NCBI GenBank assembly: GCA_010672925.1
Contig: JAAHFP010000010.1
Location: 19,913 to 83,912 of the forward strand
Direction of reading: 5' to 3'
Source of the DNA: Symploca sp. SIO1C2
GTDB taxonomy: Bacteria > Cyanobacteriota > Cyanobacteriia > Cyanobacteriales > Coleofasciculaceae
DNA: 64,000 bases
Each line of letters starts with the position of its first letter. The first letter of the stretch is position 1. Below the pieces are notes generated by a model. It saw only the letters and a list, made by a program, of their open reading frames with translations, ran no database searches and was not told the DNA's origin. The translations under genes and the position numbers were made by a program. Shown piece by piece: positions 9,595-18,750 of the stretch.

Positions 9595-10239
9595 TTAAAC
9601 TGTACTCAAAATTGATGAGTGCAACTGCTCTACCAAATGGTGAAGTTCACTAGTGTTGAGGCGATAACTCAGGGGATTGGCAATCAACCTGGCTGTACTC
9701 TCAAAGAGGACATCAATTTCAATCAATCCATTCTCTTTTAATGTACGTCCTGTGGAAACTAAATCCACAATTGCCTCCGACATTCCAGTAATCGGGCCAA
9801 GTTCTACAGAACCGTAAAGTGGGATAATTTCTACCGGTAAATCCAAGTTATTGAAGTATTCCCGGGCGCAGTGAACAAACTTTGATGCTACCCTTCCGTG
9901 AGGGCGAAGATCTAAGGAACTCTGGTAAGGACTAGTCGCTTTGACTGCTACTGACATGCGACAGCTGCCAAACCGCAAATCGGCTAAATGAGCAACTGCT
10001 GGACTTTTCTCCCGTAGCACATCATAACCGACTATCCCCAACTGAGCTTGACCGTATTCAACATAAACTGGTACATCTTGGGCTCTTACTAGCAAAGCTT
10101 TAGCTGTACCAGTGGTATCTTCAATCTGGAGTTGGCGGTTAGCTGAGTCCAAAAAGGCACTAAAGTCTAAGCCAACTGCTTGCAGCAAGCGGATACTATC
10201 TTTAAGGAGTGCGCCTTTCGGTAGTGCAATCGTAATCAT
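9595..10239 (-). CDS. hisG: ATP phosphoribosyltransferase, short form
   Basis: HisG makes the first step of histidine synthesis, joining ATP and PRPP. The 214-residue length is that of the short form, which lacks the regulatory C-terminal domain and needs the HisZ partner. Visible signatures are [15 protein letters not shown] at the N-terminus, [17 protein letters not shown], and [18 protein letters not shown], which binds the PRPP phosphate. It stands alone here; hisZ is not in the window. A heptad array begins about 6 nt upstream of the start. Confidence 0.96.
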   Translation of the reverse strand: MITIALPKGALLKDSIRLLQAVGLDFSAFLDSANRQLQIEDTTGTAKALLVRAQDVPVYVEYGQAQLGIVGYDVLREKSPAVAHLADLRFGSCRMSVAVKATSPYQSSLDLRPHGRVASKFVHCAREYFNNLDLPVEIIPLYGSVELGPITGMSEAIVDLVSTGRTLKENGLIEIDVLFESTARLIANPLSYRLNTSELHHLVEQLHSSILSTV

Positions 10240-10244
10240 AAGCT

Positions 10245-10286
10245 TGGAATTTAGAATTTAGAATTTAGAATGCAGAATTTAGAATG
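10245..10286. repeat. ATTTAGA heptad array upstream of hisG
   Basis: Five or so 7-bp units directly upstream of the hisG start. Confidence 0.9.
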
Positions 10287-10423
10287 GGGAACATGAGCGA
10301 TCGCATTTTCAACCAAATGTCACATTTACATTGATGTAGCACTGGCATCTTGCCAGTGCGGAGACCTAGCAATATCAGCTTAGTTTACAAGATTGTGGGG
10401 TTTGTACTGCCAAATGTTGCATT

Positions 10424-10520
10424 TATAGCAAAAGGCAGAGGGCAGAGGGCAGAAGGCTCCAAGGGAAGAGGTTGACAGGTAAAAGTTCAACATTTGGCGT
10501 TGTCCTAATAACCTTAGCTG
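10424..10520. repeat. MITE B, degenerate copy
   Basis: It starts TATAGCA and contains GGCAGAG heptads, a TTGACAGGTAAA block and TTGTCCTAATAACCTTAG, matching the better copies near 21.3 and 43.4 kb. Confidence 0.7.
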
Positions 10521-10808
10521 TGATGAAGATAGCGATCGCTTATGTAGTTGATTTATTCTAAGCCCTCAGCTACCCTGGCACTGTCGGTAATCACATTTTC
10601 CCAGAAAACGCTACCCAATTTCCCGACATCTCCAGGTTATCCCTTGGGCGGGTTTTGTCTGAAAATTGTCGCCAAATGCGCTAACGGCGACTCTAAATCA
10701 TTCCCTACAAATGTACGGAATTTTTTAGCCAGTTCTCAATTTATTCTATGGGCAATCCTTGTGACTGATGCCGTTATTTTGTGCTAGTATTATTTTATAA
10801 TAGGAAAA

Positions 10809-10870
10809 GTGTGCACTTATATATAAAGTGCCAAGTTCAAGCATAAATATTGCAACCGACCTGAATCTTA
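10809..10870. repeat. Direct repeat flanking antitoxin gene, left copy
   Basis: About 62 bp (GTGTGCACTTATATATAAAG ... CTGAATCTTA) that recurs at 11275-11337 in the same orientation with about 75-80% identity by eye. Confidence 0.85.
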
Positions 10871-10934
10871 AATCTAGGCTTTTTTATATAAAGTTGGTAC
10901 ATTTGAGGTGATTCCTAGAAAAGGATGTACCTAT

Positions 10935-10978
10935 CGTAGGGTGTGTTAGCGCAGCGTAACGCACCACACTACGGCTAC
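10935..10978. repeat. Repeat D (GTAGGGTGTGTTAGC...GTAACGCACC)
   Basis: A short element with partly complementary halves (GTGTGTTAGCGCAGCGTAAC). Further copies are at 29216-29264 and, inverted, 31782-31827. Confidence 0.9.
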
Positions 10979-10995
10979 AAACAGTGGAGAAACTG

Positions 10996-11244
10996 ATGAG
11001 TATTCAAAACATTCCACAAACTGATTCTATACAAGAGTTAGCCGAGTTCTGGGATACCCACGATCTTACTGATTTTGAACAGCAGTTGGAAGAGGTAACA
11101 GAACCTATTTTTGAGGGAAAAGCGGTGGTGCAAATCTACTTGCAGCCTCAAGAAATGGCAGTAGTTAAAGATGTAGCTCAATCCCAAGGAATTAATTATG
11201 TGGACTTGATTCGGGAATGGGTGTTAGAAAAGGTTCGTGGTTGA
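10996..11244 (+). CDS. CopG/BrnA-like antitoxin, no toxin seen
   Basis: This 82-residue protein is read from the ATG at 10996, which has GGAGA 6-10 nt upstream; a GTG 12 nt earlier is also in frame. The N-terminal half (SIQELAEFWDTHDLTDFEQQLEEV) is a motif I know from cyanobacterial antitoxins. The C-terminal half (AVVQIYLQPQEMAVVKDVAQSQGIN...) fits a ribbon-helix-helix: a beta strand, then two helices. Such proteins normally bind DNA and neutralise an adjacent RNase-type toxin. None is seen on either side, so it is an orphan antitoxin or a module whose toxin was lost. It lies between two direct repeats. Confidence 0.65.
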   Translation: MSIQNIPQTDSIQELAEFWDTHDLTDFEQQLEEVTEPIFEGKAVVQIYLQPQEMAVVKDVAQSQGINYVDLIREWVLEKVRG

Positions 11245-11274
11245 TTTATTTGTAGTCTAGTTAAAGTCAATTTG

Positions 11275-11337
11275 GTGTACGCCCATATACAAAGTGCTAA
11301 GTCCAAGCATATATATTGTAACTGACTGAATCCTATC
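11275..11337. repeat. Direct repeat flanking antitoxin gene, right copy
   Basis: The second copy of the 10809-10870 repeat; it ends one base before the stop codon of the convergent TPR gene. Confidence 0.85.
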
Positions 11338-11338
11338 T

Positions 11339-12490
11339 TTAATCTTGCTGTAATTGCTTCAGTCGCCCTAATACTCTTTGCTGCTTAGCAGTATCTCCTT
11401 GTTCAGCAAATAGCTGTGCAGCCTTTTTGTAATCCTGAGTGGCTTTTTGCTTGTTCCCCAATTTGGAATAGACAACTCCACTATTGGCGTATGCATCAGC
11501 AGACTCAGGATTAATTGTGATCGCTTGTTTGAAATTAGCGATCGCTAGGTCTAATTCCCCTCTGTCGTAGTAGGCAATCCCACAATTGTTGTAAGATTCA
11601 GCAGACTCAGGATTAATTTGGAGAGCTAGGTTGAAATCAGTGATCGCTAGGTCTAATTCTCCTCTGTCAGAGTAAGCAACCCCACGGTTGTTGTAGGCTT
11701 CAGCATTCTCAGGATTAAATTTAAGGGCTTGAGTGTAATCAGCGATCGCTAGGTATAGCTCTCCTTGTTTGCGGTAGGCAAACCCACGATTGTTGTAGGC
11801 TTCAGCATTCTCAGGATTAAATTTAAGGGCTTGAGTGTAATCAGCGATCGCTAGGTATAGCTCTCCTTGTTTGCAGTAGGCAAACCCACGATTGTTGTAG
11901 GCTTTAGCATCCTCAAGATTAATTTTAAGAGCTTGAGTGTAATTAGTGATCGCTAGGTCTAATTCTCCTTTGTCAGAGTAGGCATTCCCACGATTATTGT
12001 AGGCTTTAGCATCCTCAGGATTAATTTGAAGGGCTCGATTGTAGTCAGCGATCGCTAGGTCTAATTTTCCTTTGTCGTAGTAGGCAAGCCCACGATTGTA
12101 GTAGGCTTTAGCATCCTCAGGATTAATTTCCAGGGCTCGGTTGTAGTCAGCAATGGCTAGGTCAAGTTCCCCTTTGTCGTAGTAGTCATTCCCACGATTG
12201 TAGTAGGCTTTAGCATCCTCAAGATTAATTTCCAGGGCTCGGTTGTAGTCAACAAAGGCTTCCTGAGTAGCCCTAGGAACAGTAGATTGTGACAAAGAGA
12301 TTATTTTGAGTTTCGATAGCACCTCGAAAGCAAAAGCACTAGCATGTTGAGATGCTTTTTCCTGTCGAATGTCTTCCGGTTCTACCGAATTATCATTTTT
12401 CCCTTCAATTAAATCGGAAATACCTCTAATCTCGACCGCTTGCATATCAGGATAAGCAAAGGCTGCACTCAAGAATCCGAACCCTTCCAT
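11339..12490 (-). CDS. TPR protein with nucleosidase-domain remnant
   Basis: The first ~60 of 383 residues (MEGFGFLSAAF, EIRGISDLIEGKND, KASQHASAFAFEVLSKL) match the C-terminal end of a PNP/MTA-SAH-nucleosidase domain. That includes the Met-Glu and the Ser-Asp region that bind and activate nucleosides. After this come about eight to nine 34-residue TPR repeats of the pattern AYNNRGxAYxxxGELDLAIxDYxxAL. Full-length relatives carry an entire nucleosidase before the repeats and act in NLR-like conflict or defence systems. Here about 200 residues are missing: the open frame stops five codons upstream of this ATG and a MITE C copy lies just beyond. The product is probably a truncated pseudogene-like protein, or a TPR scaffold if translated. 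Confidence 0.75.
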   Translation of the reverse strand: MEGFGFLSAAFAYPDMQAVEIRGISDLIEGKNDNSVEPEDIRQEKASQHASAFAFEVLSKLKIISLSQSTVPRATQEAFVDYNRALEINLEDAKAYYNRGNDYYDKGELDLAIADYNRALEINPEDAKAYYNRGLAYYDKGKLDLAIADYNRALQINPEDAKAYNNRGNAYSDKGELDLAITNYTQALKINLEDAKAYNNRGFAYCKQGELYLAIADYTQALKFNPENAEAYNNRGFAYRKQGELYLAIADYTQALKFNPENAEAYNNRGVAYSDRGELDLAITDFNLALQINPESAESYNNCGIAYYDRGELDLAIANFKQAITINPESADAYANSGVVYSKLGNKQKATQDYKKAAQLFAEQGDTAKQQRVLGRLKQLQQD

Positions 12491-12523
12491 ATACTTAATG
12501 TTTTAGACTAATCCGGGATAGTG

Positions 12524-12590
12524 CTGGGCGGGTTTTGAGCGGAATATTCGGGTCAAATGGGCTAAATTGTCGCTAAACCCGCCCCTACAG
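12524..12590. repeat. MITE C copy
   Basis: The ends GGGCGGGTTT and AAACCCGCCC are inverted repeats. It matches the reverse complement of 27394-27466 almost throughout. It lies just upstream of the truncated nucleosidase-TPR frame. Confidence 0.9.
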
Positions 12591-12671
12591 TATGTGTAAT
12601 ATAATTCACATTAAACCTATTTTCGCTCTCCTCATTAGAACGATCGCTTAATTGAGCAATTGTCCCTGAGC

Positions 12672-12998
12672 TCAATTGGGAAAGCTAGGAAAAAATAACT
12701 TAACTGTTCCAGCCGCAATAGCTAAGACAAATCCTACCACCACCGATCGATTGATAAACTCTTGGGTATCCAAGCGCTTGCCAATACCTTTGACCTCAAC
12801 TTCCAAGTTTTTGATCTCTCCTTCGAGTCGGACTTGTCCAATTTTAACCTCGACTATCTCTTTTTGGAGATTGTCAAACTTCTCATCGACATCTTTTTGG
12901 AAGTTCTCAAACTTCTCATCCATGCGATCGAGCTTTTGATTGATTTGTCCTAAAACCTCTTCCAGGGAATAGGTCACTTTCACAGAGTCTTGATTCAT
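12672..12998 (-). CDS. Coiled-coil membrane protein
   Basis: This 108-residue protein has a long heptad-patterned helix (LDRMDEKFENFQKDVDEKFDN... to about residue 80) ending in one membrane segment (about 86-104). It resembles small coiled-coil tail-anchored proteins common in filamentous cyanobacteria. No function is known. A heptad DNA array starts 3-4 nt upstream of the ATG. Confidence 0.7.
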   Translation of the reverse strand: MNQDSVKVTYSLEEVLGQINQKLDRMDEKFENFQKDVDEKFDNLQKEIVEVKIGQVRLEGEIKNLEVEVKGIGKRLDTQEFINRSVVVGFVLAIAAGTVKLFFPSFPN

Positions 12999-13000
12999 AA

Positions 13001-13027
13001 TAATTTAGAATTTAGAATTTAGAATTT
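13001..13027. repeat. ATTTAGA heptad array
   Basis: Three to four units directly upstream of the coiled-coil gene start. Confidence 0.85.
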
Positions 13028-13071
13028 ACTGCTTATCGACACCTCTCACACTCCCTGCACCTCATCTAGAT

Positions 13072-13392
13072 TTACTTCCTGATTAAACCGTATATACAGA
13101 TAGGAACTACTACTAAGTCAATCCCTACATGAAAAATACTAAAAGGGTTAGGGTGAAGGAAGAAAAAGCGGTAGATTCCTAAGATACCTCCAATGCTGGG
13201 TAAAATTGCACCGAACCATAGCGCTAGACGATTACGGCGCAATAGAAAAATACCAATAATTAAGTAAATAATTCCGAAACCTGCTGCACCTATAACATGA
13301 TGTTCTCTGGGATATATCTGAAGTTGTACAACATGGGTGACACTGGAAATTATCATCAAAATACCGGCAATTTGGCGGAGTCTTTGCATCAT
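13072..13392 (-). CDS. Small four-span membrane protein
   Basis: This 106-residue, strongly hydrophobic protein has about four membrane spans (4-24, 31-50, 57-75, 85-103) separated by short basic loops. I do not recognise the family. It lies 40 nt beyond the 3' end of... and upstream in the direction away from the ECF ATPase gene; co-transcription as the last gene of that unit is possible. Confidence 0.6.
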   Translation of the reverse strand: MMQRLRQIAGILMIISSVTHVVQLQIYPREHHVIGAAGFGIIYLIIGIFLLRRNRLALWFGAILPSIGGILGIYRFFFLHPNPFSIFHVGIDLVVVPICIYGLIRK

Positions 13393-13432
13393 TTTTTTTG
13401 CTTCTTTTTGGACTGAAGTCCTACTACTTTCC

Positions 13433-14776
13433 CTACTTAGTCAACTGCACTACACGAGGGTTGAGTATCTTAGCAACTCCTGGATCATGGGAAGTAAAAA
13501 TGAGCACTCCTCCTTGCTCAGTAAAAGTTTTTAGGGTTTGGAGCATCAAGGTAAGAGATGTGGGGTCTTGCCCTACCATAATTTCATCCAACAGGCAGAT
13601 GCGGGGTTGACGTACTAGAACAGCTCCTAGGGCTAAGCGACGTTTTTGACCCTGGGATAAGGCGTGGGGGTGTTGTTCTAAGCAATGATTTAGGTTTAGT
13701 TGTTCGAGCAGTGCCTCAGCTTTTTTGGGGGAAACACCGGATTGGGTTACCTCCGCCTGTACACTTTCGGCAAACAACTGGTGGTTGGGATTCTGCAATA
13801 CGAAACCGACGAACCTGGCAATTTTTACCACTGTGCTGCGAGTTAGATCTCGTCCCAGGATTTCGAGTCTACCGGTGCTAGGCTTAAGCAAACCACTGAG
13901 GAGCTTGAGTAAAGTAGTTTTACCACAGCCATTATCCCCCTTGAGTAATACCACCTCTCCAGCAGCAACCTGTAAGTCAGGAAAGGCCGGATAACCTCCC
14001 CAACTCAGGTTTTGGGTTTGTAGAACAACTTCATACTGACTGCCGGGAGGGGAATAATTGGCAGGGACTGGAGAAGCCGAATCCTCTGCAGTCGGTGTAG
14101 ATAACTCCCCAGGCTTAATACAACCATTGTTAATAAAGTAGGCGCGATCGCATAAGTGCTGCAATAGTTCTAAACGATGCTCGATTAACAACACTGCTTG
14201 TCCCTGAGTAACACGCTGCTGTAGAAGTTCGAGGAGCAGTTTCACCCCTGCTGTATCGAGAAAGGCAAAAGGCTCATCTAGCAGCAGAATATCTTGATGC
14301 TGGGTGAGCAAGCAAGCTAGTAGTAGTCGTTGTTTTTGCCCTGCGGAGAGTTGGCGAATAGCCCATGCCTTCTGAGATACTAGGTCAAACTCCATCAGAG
14401 TTGCTGAGGCTAGGGATTTTATTTGCTCAGGAGGCAGGTTCCAGTTTTCTAAACCAAAGACTACTTCATTCCAGACTTGATCAGTAAACAACTGAGTTTC
14501 TACATTCTGCAGCATAATGCCCATAAATTGCGATCGCTGTCGAATGGAGTTGTGGGTAATCTCGCTACCACGATAGAGCACCTGTCCCGATAGTTTACCC
14601 CCGGTATACTCTGGGGCAATGCCAGTGATACAGTTTAACAGGGTACTTTTGCCACTACCGGTAGCTCCCGCCAGTACCACCAGTTCACCAGCCTGGAGGG
14701 TGAGGTTAATATTCTGGATCGTGGGTTGCTTCTGCCCCACATGGGTAAAGTTCAGATCTACCACTTCTAAAAGCAT
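13433..14776 (-). CDS. ECF transporter fused double ATPase (EcfA-EcfA')
   Basis: This 447-residue protein has two ABC ATPase domains in one chain. Domain 1 (1-225) has Walker A GATGSGKSTLL, signature LSAGQKQRLLL and Walker B ILLLDEPFAFLD. Domain 2 (about 245-447) has GDNGCGKTTLL, LSQGQKRRLAL and ICLLDEIMVGQD, where the usual Pro after Asp-Glu is Ile. Both keep a switch His (IEHR, TSHD). It powers an energy-coupling-factor vitamin or metal importer together with the T and S components encoded upstream on the same strand. The start codon abuts a heptad array. Confidence 0.92.
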   Translation of the reverse strand: MLLEVVDLNFTHVGQKQPTIQNINLTLQAGELVVLAGATGSGKSTLLNCITGIAPEYTGGKLSGQVLYRGSEITHNSIRQRSQFMGIMLQNVETQLFTDQVWNEVVFGLENWNLPPEQIKSLASATLMEFDLVSQKAWAIRQLSAGQKQRLLLACLLTQHQDILLLDEPFAFLDTAGVKLLLELLQQRVTQGQAVLLIEHRLELLQHLCDRAYFINNGCIKPGELSTPTAEDSASPVPANYSPPGSQYEVVLQTQNLSWGGYPAFPDLQVAAGEVVLLKGDNGCGKTTLLKLLSGLLKPSTGRLEILGRDLTRSTVVKIARFVGFVLQNPNHQLFAESVQAEVTQSGVSPKKAEALLEQLNLNHCLEQHPHALSQGQKRRLALGAVLVRQPRICLLDEIMVGQDPTSLTLMLQTLKTFTEQGGVLIFTSHDPGVAKILNPRVVQLTK

Positions 14777-14838
14777 TAGGTGTTAGGTGTTAGGTTTTAG
14801 GTTTTAGGTTTTAGGTGCTAGATGGTAGGTGTTAGATT
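14777..14838. repeat. GTTAGGT heptad array at a start codon
   Basis: Seven-bp units begin at the base next to the ATG of the ECF ATPase gene. Confidence 0.9.
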
Positions 14839-14905
14839 TTATACCAAAAATTAAAAGTCCTGAAATACATACCTCCTGCCTCCGGCTTCCTGCCTTCAGA
14901 CCACG

Positions 14906-15607
14906 CTAACCTCTCCCTTCTAGATAAACAATCAGGCTCAACCAAAGCAGTGCGCCAAGGCAAAATAGGGTATCTCGCAATTGCCAACGGATTGGTTTAC
15001 TGTTGCTGCGTGGTGCAGTAGGGGAATAACCTCGGGTTTGTAGACCAATTGTCACCTCATCGGCATAAGTCACCATTTGAAATACCAAAGGCACTATCAA
15101 GCCGAAAAACCATTTTCCTGGTTGGCGGCTCAAATTAATTCCCCGCAGCTGATTCGCTTCCCAAATCCGTTGCATTTCCTGCATTGTTAGGGGAAAGAAC
15201 CGCCAAATCAGCATCAAGCTGAGGGTCAAAAAACTAGGTAGTCGGGCAACTTGTAGGGCTCGAATCAGATCTGCCGGAGGAGTGCTTAGAGCTAAAACTG
15301 GTGCAGGTAGGGCAAATGCTGCTAGTAGTCTTAGGGCGTTAAAGACAGCTATTAGCCAATCTTCCAATAACCAGAAAGAGAATAAGATAAATATGGTCAA
15401 CGAGACCAAGGCGTATAGTAGCACAGCAGGTCGAACCCTGATCTGAGTCAGCAGCAGCAACAATCCGCCCACTAGCACTAGCATGGCTACCATCTTCGTC
15501 AAGACAAGAGCCAAACCGATTATTACCACACACAAACCTATTTTCAGGAATGGGTTAATCGGGGTAAGCCAACTATATTTGGGTTGTAATCGCTTAGATA
15601 TCTGCAT
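14906..15607 (-). CDS. ecfT: ECF transporter transmembrane component EcfT
   Basis: This 233-residue integral membrane protein has about five spans. The coupling helix region shows the EcfT/CbiQ motif pair (ANQLRGINL near residue 155 and LQTRGYSP near 195), the Ala-Arg-Gly type signatures that contact the ATPases. It overlaps the upstream S-component gene by 14 nt, which implies translational coupling. Confidence 0.88.
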   Translation of the reverse strand: MQISKRLQPKYSWLTPINPFLKIGLCVVIIGLALVLTKMVAMLVLVGGLLLLLTQIRVRPAVLLYALVSLTIFILFSFWLLEDWLIAVFNALRLLAAFALPAPVLALSTPPADLIRALQVARLPSFLTLSLMLIWRFFPLTMQEMQRIWEANQLRGINLSRQPGKWFFGLIVPLVFQMVTYADEVTIGLQTRGYSPTAPRSNSKPIRWQLRDTLFCLGALLWLSLIVYLEGRG

Positions 15608-16130
15608 CCAGCTTACCTGCTCGCTTGAGTTGACTCACGATCTTTTCCCCTAGCCACCAGCCAATAGCACCGGTAATACCTGACGCAATCGCTAAACTGC
15701 CAATTAACCAAGGTTTGGTTAAGACTTCGCCAAATCTATCCCCCAAAATTAATCCTGCACTCACCATACCAATGATAAGACCACTGACAAAGAACACCAC
15801 TGTTCCTAGTAATCGGTTCCCCTTAATCCGATAATTTCCTCGGAAAAACACCACAGCTTCTGTTAGTAAAGTAGTGAGCCCCAAGTACAGCGTACTCACG
15901 GGGGAAATCAGTCCTAGTAAGACTGCCAGGGGTACAATCATCAGCGCCACACTACCTCTTTTTTGTAGCTTAGCCATACCCAAGGTGAGGAAAATGCCCC
16001 CGATGGGAGCCCAAGCTACTAGTTGGAAAAAGGGAGGTACTAACGAGCCAATCACAAACACCGATGCTACCATGCCGATGGACATGAAGGCAGCAAAAAC
16101 GTAGTCTCGTAAACTCCAGGGGTTTTTCAT
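15594..16130 (-). CDS. ECF transporter S component, MptD family
   Basis: This 178-residue, six-span membrane protein is the likely substrate-binding S component. The N-terminal YVFAAFMSIGMVASVFVIG and the Gly-rich later helices fit the MptD family that I know from ECF operons. The substrate is not evident from sequence. It is the first gene of the S-T-A transporter unit. Confidence 0.8.
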   Translation of the reverse strand: MKNPWSLRDYVFAAFMSIGMVASVFVIGSLVPPFFQLVAWAPIGGIFLTLGMAKLQKRGSVALMIVPLAVLLGLISPVSTLYLGLTTLLTEAVVFFRGNYRIKGNRLLGTVVFFVSGLIIGMVSAGLILGDRFGEVLTKPWLIGSLAIASGITGAIGWWLGEKIVSQLKRAGKLDADI

Positions 16131-16685
16131 ATCTTTGAAGTAAGAAGTAGGGAAGGTCGAATTTAGAATTTAGAATTTAGAATTTAGAATTTAGAATTGG
16201 GAATTGGGAATTGGGGATGTACCTCACGAATGGGAGATCTGCGATATAAACGCATTGAACAACAAGTCAGTATTTTTAGCTGCTCTAATCTTCCAAAGAT
16301 TACCATGCTTTTTACAGTTTTTACTCAAGATATGATTAATCAATCCATGACATAGCATTCAATCATTGATAATGAACAATGAATAACGACCTCTCCAGAG
16401 AAAGAAGAGGATTGAATTTAAGGAAAATATCTTTTTATTTTCTTCATAAATGAATAAGTCGTAGACAAAATTAACCAATTAGCCATTATCAATTAGCCAT
16501 TAGCCATCATCAATTGTTTAACTATATTTATGTTTAAGTATTCCTTCTGAATCATTAAATAAACATCAATTATGTTATAATTAACTTAGTTACATTTGAG
16601 CACCAAACAATTTATTATATAGCAGCTCATAGCTATCAGCTAATGGCACAGTAAATCCCGATCCAATCTGTAGTTATTCACCACT
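16131..16685. other. Intergenic region with heptad array
   Basis: This divergent region between the ECF operon and lysS has ATTTAGA and GGGAATT heptads (16157-16216), then the conserved tail GGGGATGTACCTCACGAATG. That tail also appears near 40.1, 44.7 and 28.6 kb. The remaining ~430 bp are AT-rich and carry the lysS promoter presumably; no gene is seen. Confidence 0.7.
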
Positions 16686-18404
16686 ATGTCCGAGCAATCT
16701 AGACCAGCAGAGCAAAGCACTTCAACTTTGGCAGAAATCCGCGCCGCGCGGCTAGAGAAAGTTGAGCAACTCAAGGAATTGGGTCTGATTCCCTATGCTT
16801 ATCGGTGGGAGTCTACCCATCATGCCGCAGAACTCCAGGAAAAATTTGCTGAGTTACCTAATGGTGAAGAAGTAGATTTGGAAGTGGCGATCGCAGGTCG
16901 CATCTTAGCACGGCGTGTTTTCGGTAAACTAGCTTTCTTCAACCTCCAGGACGAAACCGGTACAATTCAGCTGTATTTGGATAAGAAGCGCATTAGTACC
17001 AAGATGGCAGATGTCGCCAATGCTTTTAACCACCTCAAACAGCTGACAGATATTGGGGATATTTTGGGAGTTAAAGGAACCATTAAGCGCACGGAAAAAG
17101 GGGAATTATCAGTATACGTCAGCGAGTATACAATACTGACGAAGTCCTTGTTGCCTTTACCAGATAAGTGGCATGGTCTGACGGATACAGAAAAGCGCTA
17201 CCGTCAGCGCTATGTCGATTTAATTGTTAATCCTTCTGTACGGGAAACTTTTCGCCGTCGTGCTCAAATTACCGCTGCTATTCGCCGCTATTTAGAAGAG
17301 CAAGGTTTTATTGAAATCGAAACACCAGTTTTCCATAATGAAGCAGGAGGAGCCGAAGCTCGTCCCTTCATTACCTACCACAACACCTTGGAAATGGAGT
17401 TGTACCTGCGGATTGCTACAGAATTGCATCTCAAGCGGTTAATTGTTGGTGGATTTGAAAAGGTTTTTGAGTTGGGCAGGATTTTTCGTAATGAAGGGGT
17501 TTCTACTCGTCATAATCCTGAATTCACGACGATTGAAATCTACCAAGCCTATACTGACTACCATGACATGATGCGACTAACAGAAAATCTGATTAGTCAT
17601 GCAGCTCAAACTGTCTTGGGAACACTGAAAATTACCTATCAGGGTCAGGCAATTGACTTAACTCCTCCTTGGCGCAAGGTAACAATGCATCAGTTGGTCA
17701 AAGAACAAACAGGTTTAGATTTCCAGCAATTTAACTCCCTTGAAGCAGCCAAAACTGAAGCCCGTAAAGCTGGAATTGAAGGCGTGGATGAATGTCAATC
17801 ATTGGGTAAACTCCTCAATGAAACCTTTGAGCAGAAGGTAGAAGAAACCCTAATTCAACCAACCTTTGTCCTCGATTACCCGGTAGAAATCTCTCCCCTT
17901 GCTAAGCCTCATCGGTCTGAGCCCGATTTAGTAGAGCGTTTTGAACTATTTATAACTGGACGGGAAACGGCAAATAGCTTTTCTGAGTTAACCGATCCGA
18001 TTGATCAAAGAACTCGCCTAGAAGCTCAAGCCGCGAAAAAAGCCGCTGGAGATTTAGAAGCACAAGGGGTGGATGAAGACTTTTTGACAGCCCTCGAATA
18101 TGGTATGCCTCCTACTGGAGGTTTAGGGATCGGCATTGATCGCTTAGTGATGCTACTAACTGATTGTGCCAGTATTCGGGATGTGATCGCTTTTCCCTTG
18201 CTCAAAAGTTCGAGTGTAGTGATTCAATCTTTTGACTATGATCAAGCAACTCAAACCCTGCGAGTAGAATTCAACAGTGGCAGTGTCTACAAATACCAAG
18301 ACGTACCTGATAGTGTATACCAAGGTCTCAAGAATGCCACTTCTCTTGGTCAATACTTTAACTCCCATATTCGGGAAAAATACGGTCATGACCGGGAGTT
18401 TTGA
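16686..18404 (+). CDS. lysS: Lysyl-tRNA synthetase with C-terminal KTSC domain
   Basis: This class II synthetase charges tRNA-Lys. The order is an OB-fold anticodon domain (about 55-165), then the catalytic core. Motif 2 is visible as [21 protein letters not shown] (about 260-280) and motif 3 as [13 protein letters not shown] (about 478-490). After the normal end at about residue 505 there are ~65 extra residues ([39 protein letters not shown]) that match the KTSC domain with its central Tyr-x-Tyr motif. This fusion is known in cyanobacteria; the role of KTSC is not established, though RNA binding has been suggested. Confidence 0.97.
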   Translation: MSEQSRPAEQSTSTLAEIRAARLEKVEQLKELGLIPYAYRWESTHHAAELQEKFAELPNGEEVDLEVAIAGRILARRVFGKLAFFNLQDETGTIQLYLDKKRISTKMADVANAFNHLKQLTDIGDILGVKGTIKRTEKGELSVYVSEYTILTKSLLPLPDKWHGLTDTEKRYRQRYVDLIVNPSVRETFRRRAQITAAIRRYLEEQGFIEIETPVFHNEAGGAEARPFITYHNTLEMELYLRIATELHLKRLIVGGFEKVFELGRIFRNEGVSTRHNPEFTTIEIYQAYTDYHDMMRLTENLISHAAQTVLGTLKITYQGQAIDLTPPWRKVTMHQLVKEQTGLDFQQFNSLEAAKTEARKAGIEGVDECQSLGKLLNETFEQKVEETLIQPTFVLDYPVEISPLAKPHRSEPDLVERFELFITGRETANSFSELTDPIDQRTRLEAQAAKKAAGDLEAQGVDEDFLTALEYGMPPTGGLGIGIDRLVMLLTDCASIRDVIAFPLLKSSSVVIQSFDYDQATQTLRVEFNSGSVYKYQDVPDSVYQGLKNATSLGQYFNSHIREKYGHDREF

Positions 18405-18410
18405 AGAAGT

Positions 18411-18486
18411 TTGATTGTTTCAGTGCTGAAATTGATTACTCTGACTGACCCTATTAAGTATTGATGTACTAGTGCAAGATGTCAGT
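18411..18486. repeat. Repeat F, copy 1 (downstream of lysS)
   Basis: About 76 bp containing TTTCAGTGCTGAAA and ending GTGCAAGATGTCAGT. It matches 46384-46462 downstream of chlN. Here it runs into group II intron-like sequence. Confidence 0.8.
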
Positions 18487-18739
18487 AATGGGTAACTGTT
18501 ACGCACGGTTCTTAGGGGAGGGAAGGAAGGTGACCTCCGACCCTTACCCGCTTATCTGCTCAAGGGTTACCCCTGGCAGTGCCTACCCCGCCTCAAAAAA
18601 TTTTGTTGAGAATGCTAAAAAAATCTCTGATCTAACCAACTCAAGCATGAATATAGTAGTTGAGACTCTCCGTCTTCAGAAGGAATGGGCTTTAAACCCA
18701 AATTTCTCCCTCGGTAAGTTGGTGAACTACCTAGATTAA
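18479..18739 (+). pseudogene. Group II intron 3' end remnant and unknown frame
   Basis: The first ~75 bp (GGGTAACTGTTACGCACGG, then TTCTTAGGGGAGGG...) resemble the 3' half of group II intron domain V and the start of domain VI. The expected GAGCCG 5' strand of domain V is missing. An 86-codon frame runs through it; its start (NCYARFLGEG) is translated intron, and its end (NIVVETLRLQKEWALNPNF) is not recognised. I treat this as mobile-element debris, not as a gene. Confidence 0.45.
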
Positions 18740-18750
18740 ATCAAAAGTTT

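Larger units (their letters stand above)
10287..10985. other. Repeat-rich intergenic region
   Basis: No convincing gene. It holds a hairpin ACTGGCA-TCT-TGCCAGT near 10340, a degenerate MITE B copy (10424 to about 10520), a degenerate MITE C copy (10644-10710), the left direct repeat (10809-10870) and a repeat D copy (10935-10978). A 79-codon open frame at 10548-10787 is composed largely of these repeats and is rejected. Confidence 0.75.

Noticed and set aside
10548..10787. 79-codon plus-strand ORF
   Set aside because: Much of it is a degenerate MITE C copy; no recognisable domain and no ribosome-binding site.
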